Source: Cheilinus undulatus
Lineage: Eukaryota > Chordata > Actinopteri > Labriformes > Labridae
Assembly: GCF_018320785.1 (NCBI RefSeq)
Contig: NC_054868.1
Location: 47,375,874 to 47,439,873, forward strand
DNA length: 64,000 nt
Direction: 5' to 3'
Under the pieces are notes generated by a model. The model ran no database searches. It was not told the DNA's origin and worked only from the letters and a program-made list of their open reading frames with translations. This document shows positions 63,689 through 64,000 of the stretch, piece after piece (the first letter of the stretch is position 1; every line of letters starts with the position of its first letter). Both the position numbers and the translations under genes were made by a program.

Positions 63689-64000
63689 ATGTGTCACATA
63701 AAGTTCTTAGCGTCTGTGTGTTTTTTGGCGGGAAGTATTTTATTACAGTGCTCACACATGTAGTTTTTTATTTTTAATAACAGTGGGGTGTGTTGAATTG
63801 ATAGACAATGTACAGGAAAGGATAAGTGCTATTGAATAAATTGAGATTCTACTTTCTTTTTCCAGTTCTGAGATTAAAGTCAAAACTCTGACAACAGGCC
63901 ATAGTAGAATGTAAACAACATATCAGATGTTGAAGCAGACATTTTATCATTTCATACAAATATAACGTCATTTTGAATTTGATGGCAGCAACACTGGGGA

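Larger units (their letters stand above)
62124..64000 (+). other. gtf3c1 3' untranslated region and downstream flank
   Basis: No canonical poly(A) signal in the first 300 bases. A hAT-like element occupies 62428-63090. Candidate signals lie beyond it at 63683 and 63835. No further gene recognised up to the window end. Confidence 0.5.

Overview
The window is vertebrate nuclear DNA, most likely from a ray-finned (teleost) fish. The evidence is GT-AG introns with short exons, AT-rich introns and spacers, many small DNA transposons (hAT-like, Tc1-like, piggyBac-like MITEs), tRNA-derived SINEs, and GCTAGC/GTTAGC-rich sequence near both gene starts. The species cannot be fixed from sequence alone. 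No prokaryotic features, CRISPR arrays, rRNA genes or true tRNA genes were seen.

Two complete protein-coding genes lie head to tail on the + strand. axin1 has 12 coding exons (start 4780, stop ends 24252, 886 residues) and encodes the Wnt/beta-catenin destruction-complex scaffold. Its tankyrase motif, RGS domain, GSK3-binding helix, beta-catenin-binding helix and DIX domain are all readable. gtf3c1 has 40 coding exons (start 35583, stop ends 62123, 2197 residues) and encodes the largest subunit of TFIIIC, the factor that binds the B box of tRNA genes for RNA polymerase III. In both genes I placed every junction by homology plus GT/AG, and the reading frame closes across the whole set. The two genes have unrelated functions and no shared regulation is visible. 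At the left edge, a short minus-strand exon (1318-1498) may be the last exon of a third, unidentified gene.

Layout: 1-3.5 kb is flank with small repeats. 3.55-3.8 kb is a CpG-dense presumed axin1 promoter and first exon. 4.8-24.3 kb is axin1, with a nested transposon cluster at 16.1-18 kb. 24.3-30.9 kb is a possible very long axin1 3' UTR ending at two AATAAA signals, with large simple arrays and two MITEs. 30.9-35.2 kb is a spacer with a tandem duplication, a dead Tc1-like transposon and microsatellites. 35.3-62.1 kb is gtf3c1, whose introns hold most of the repeats. 62.1-64 kb is the gtf3c1 3' flank with one hAT-like element.

The most unusual material is a 559-bp element in gtf3c1 intron 7 with a perfect 9-bp target duplication and a small reading frame resembling the start of a RecQ-like helicase, facing a second inverted partial copy. 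Next are a SINE with consensus A and B boxes inside the gene for the B-box-binding protein, a 39-bp near-perfect palindrome in intron 25, and two copies of an AGCTA-rich repeat in introns 35 and 39.
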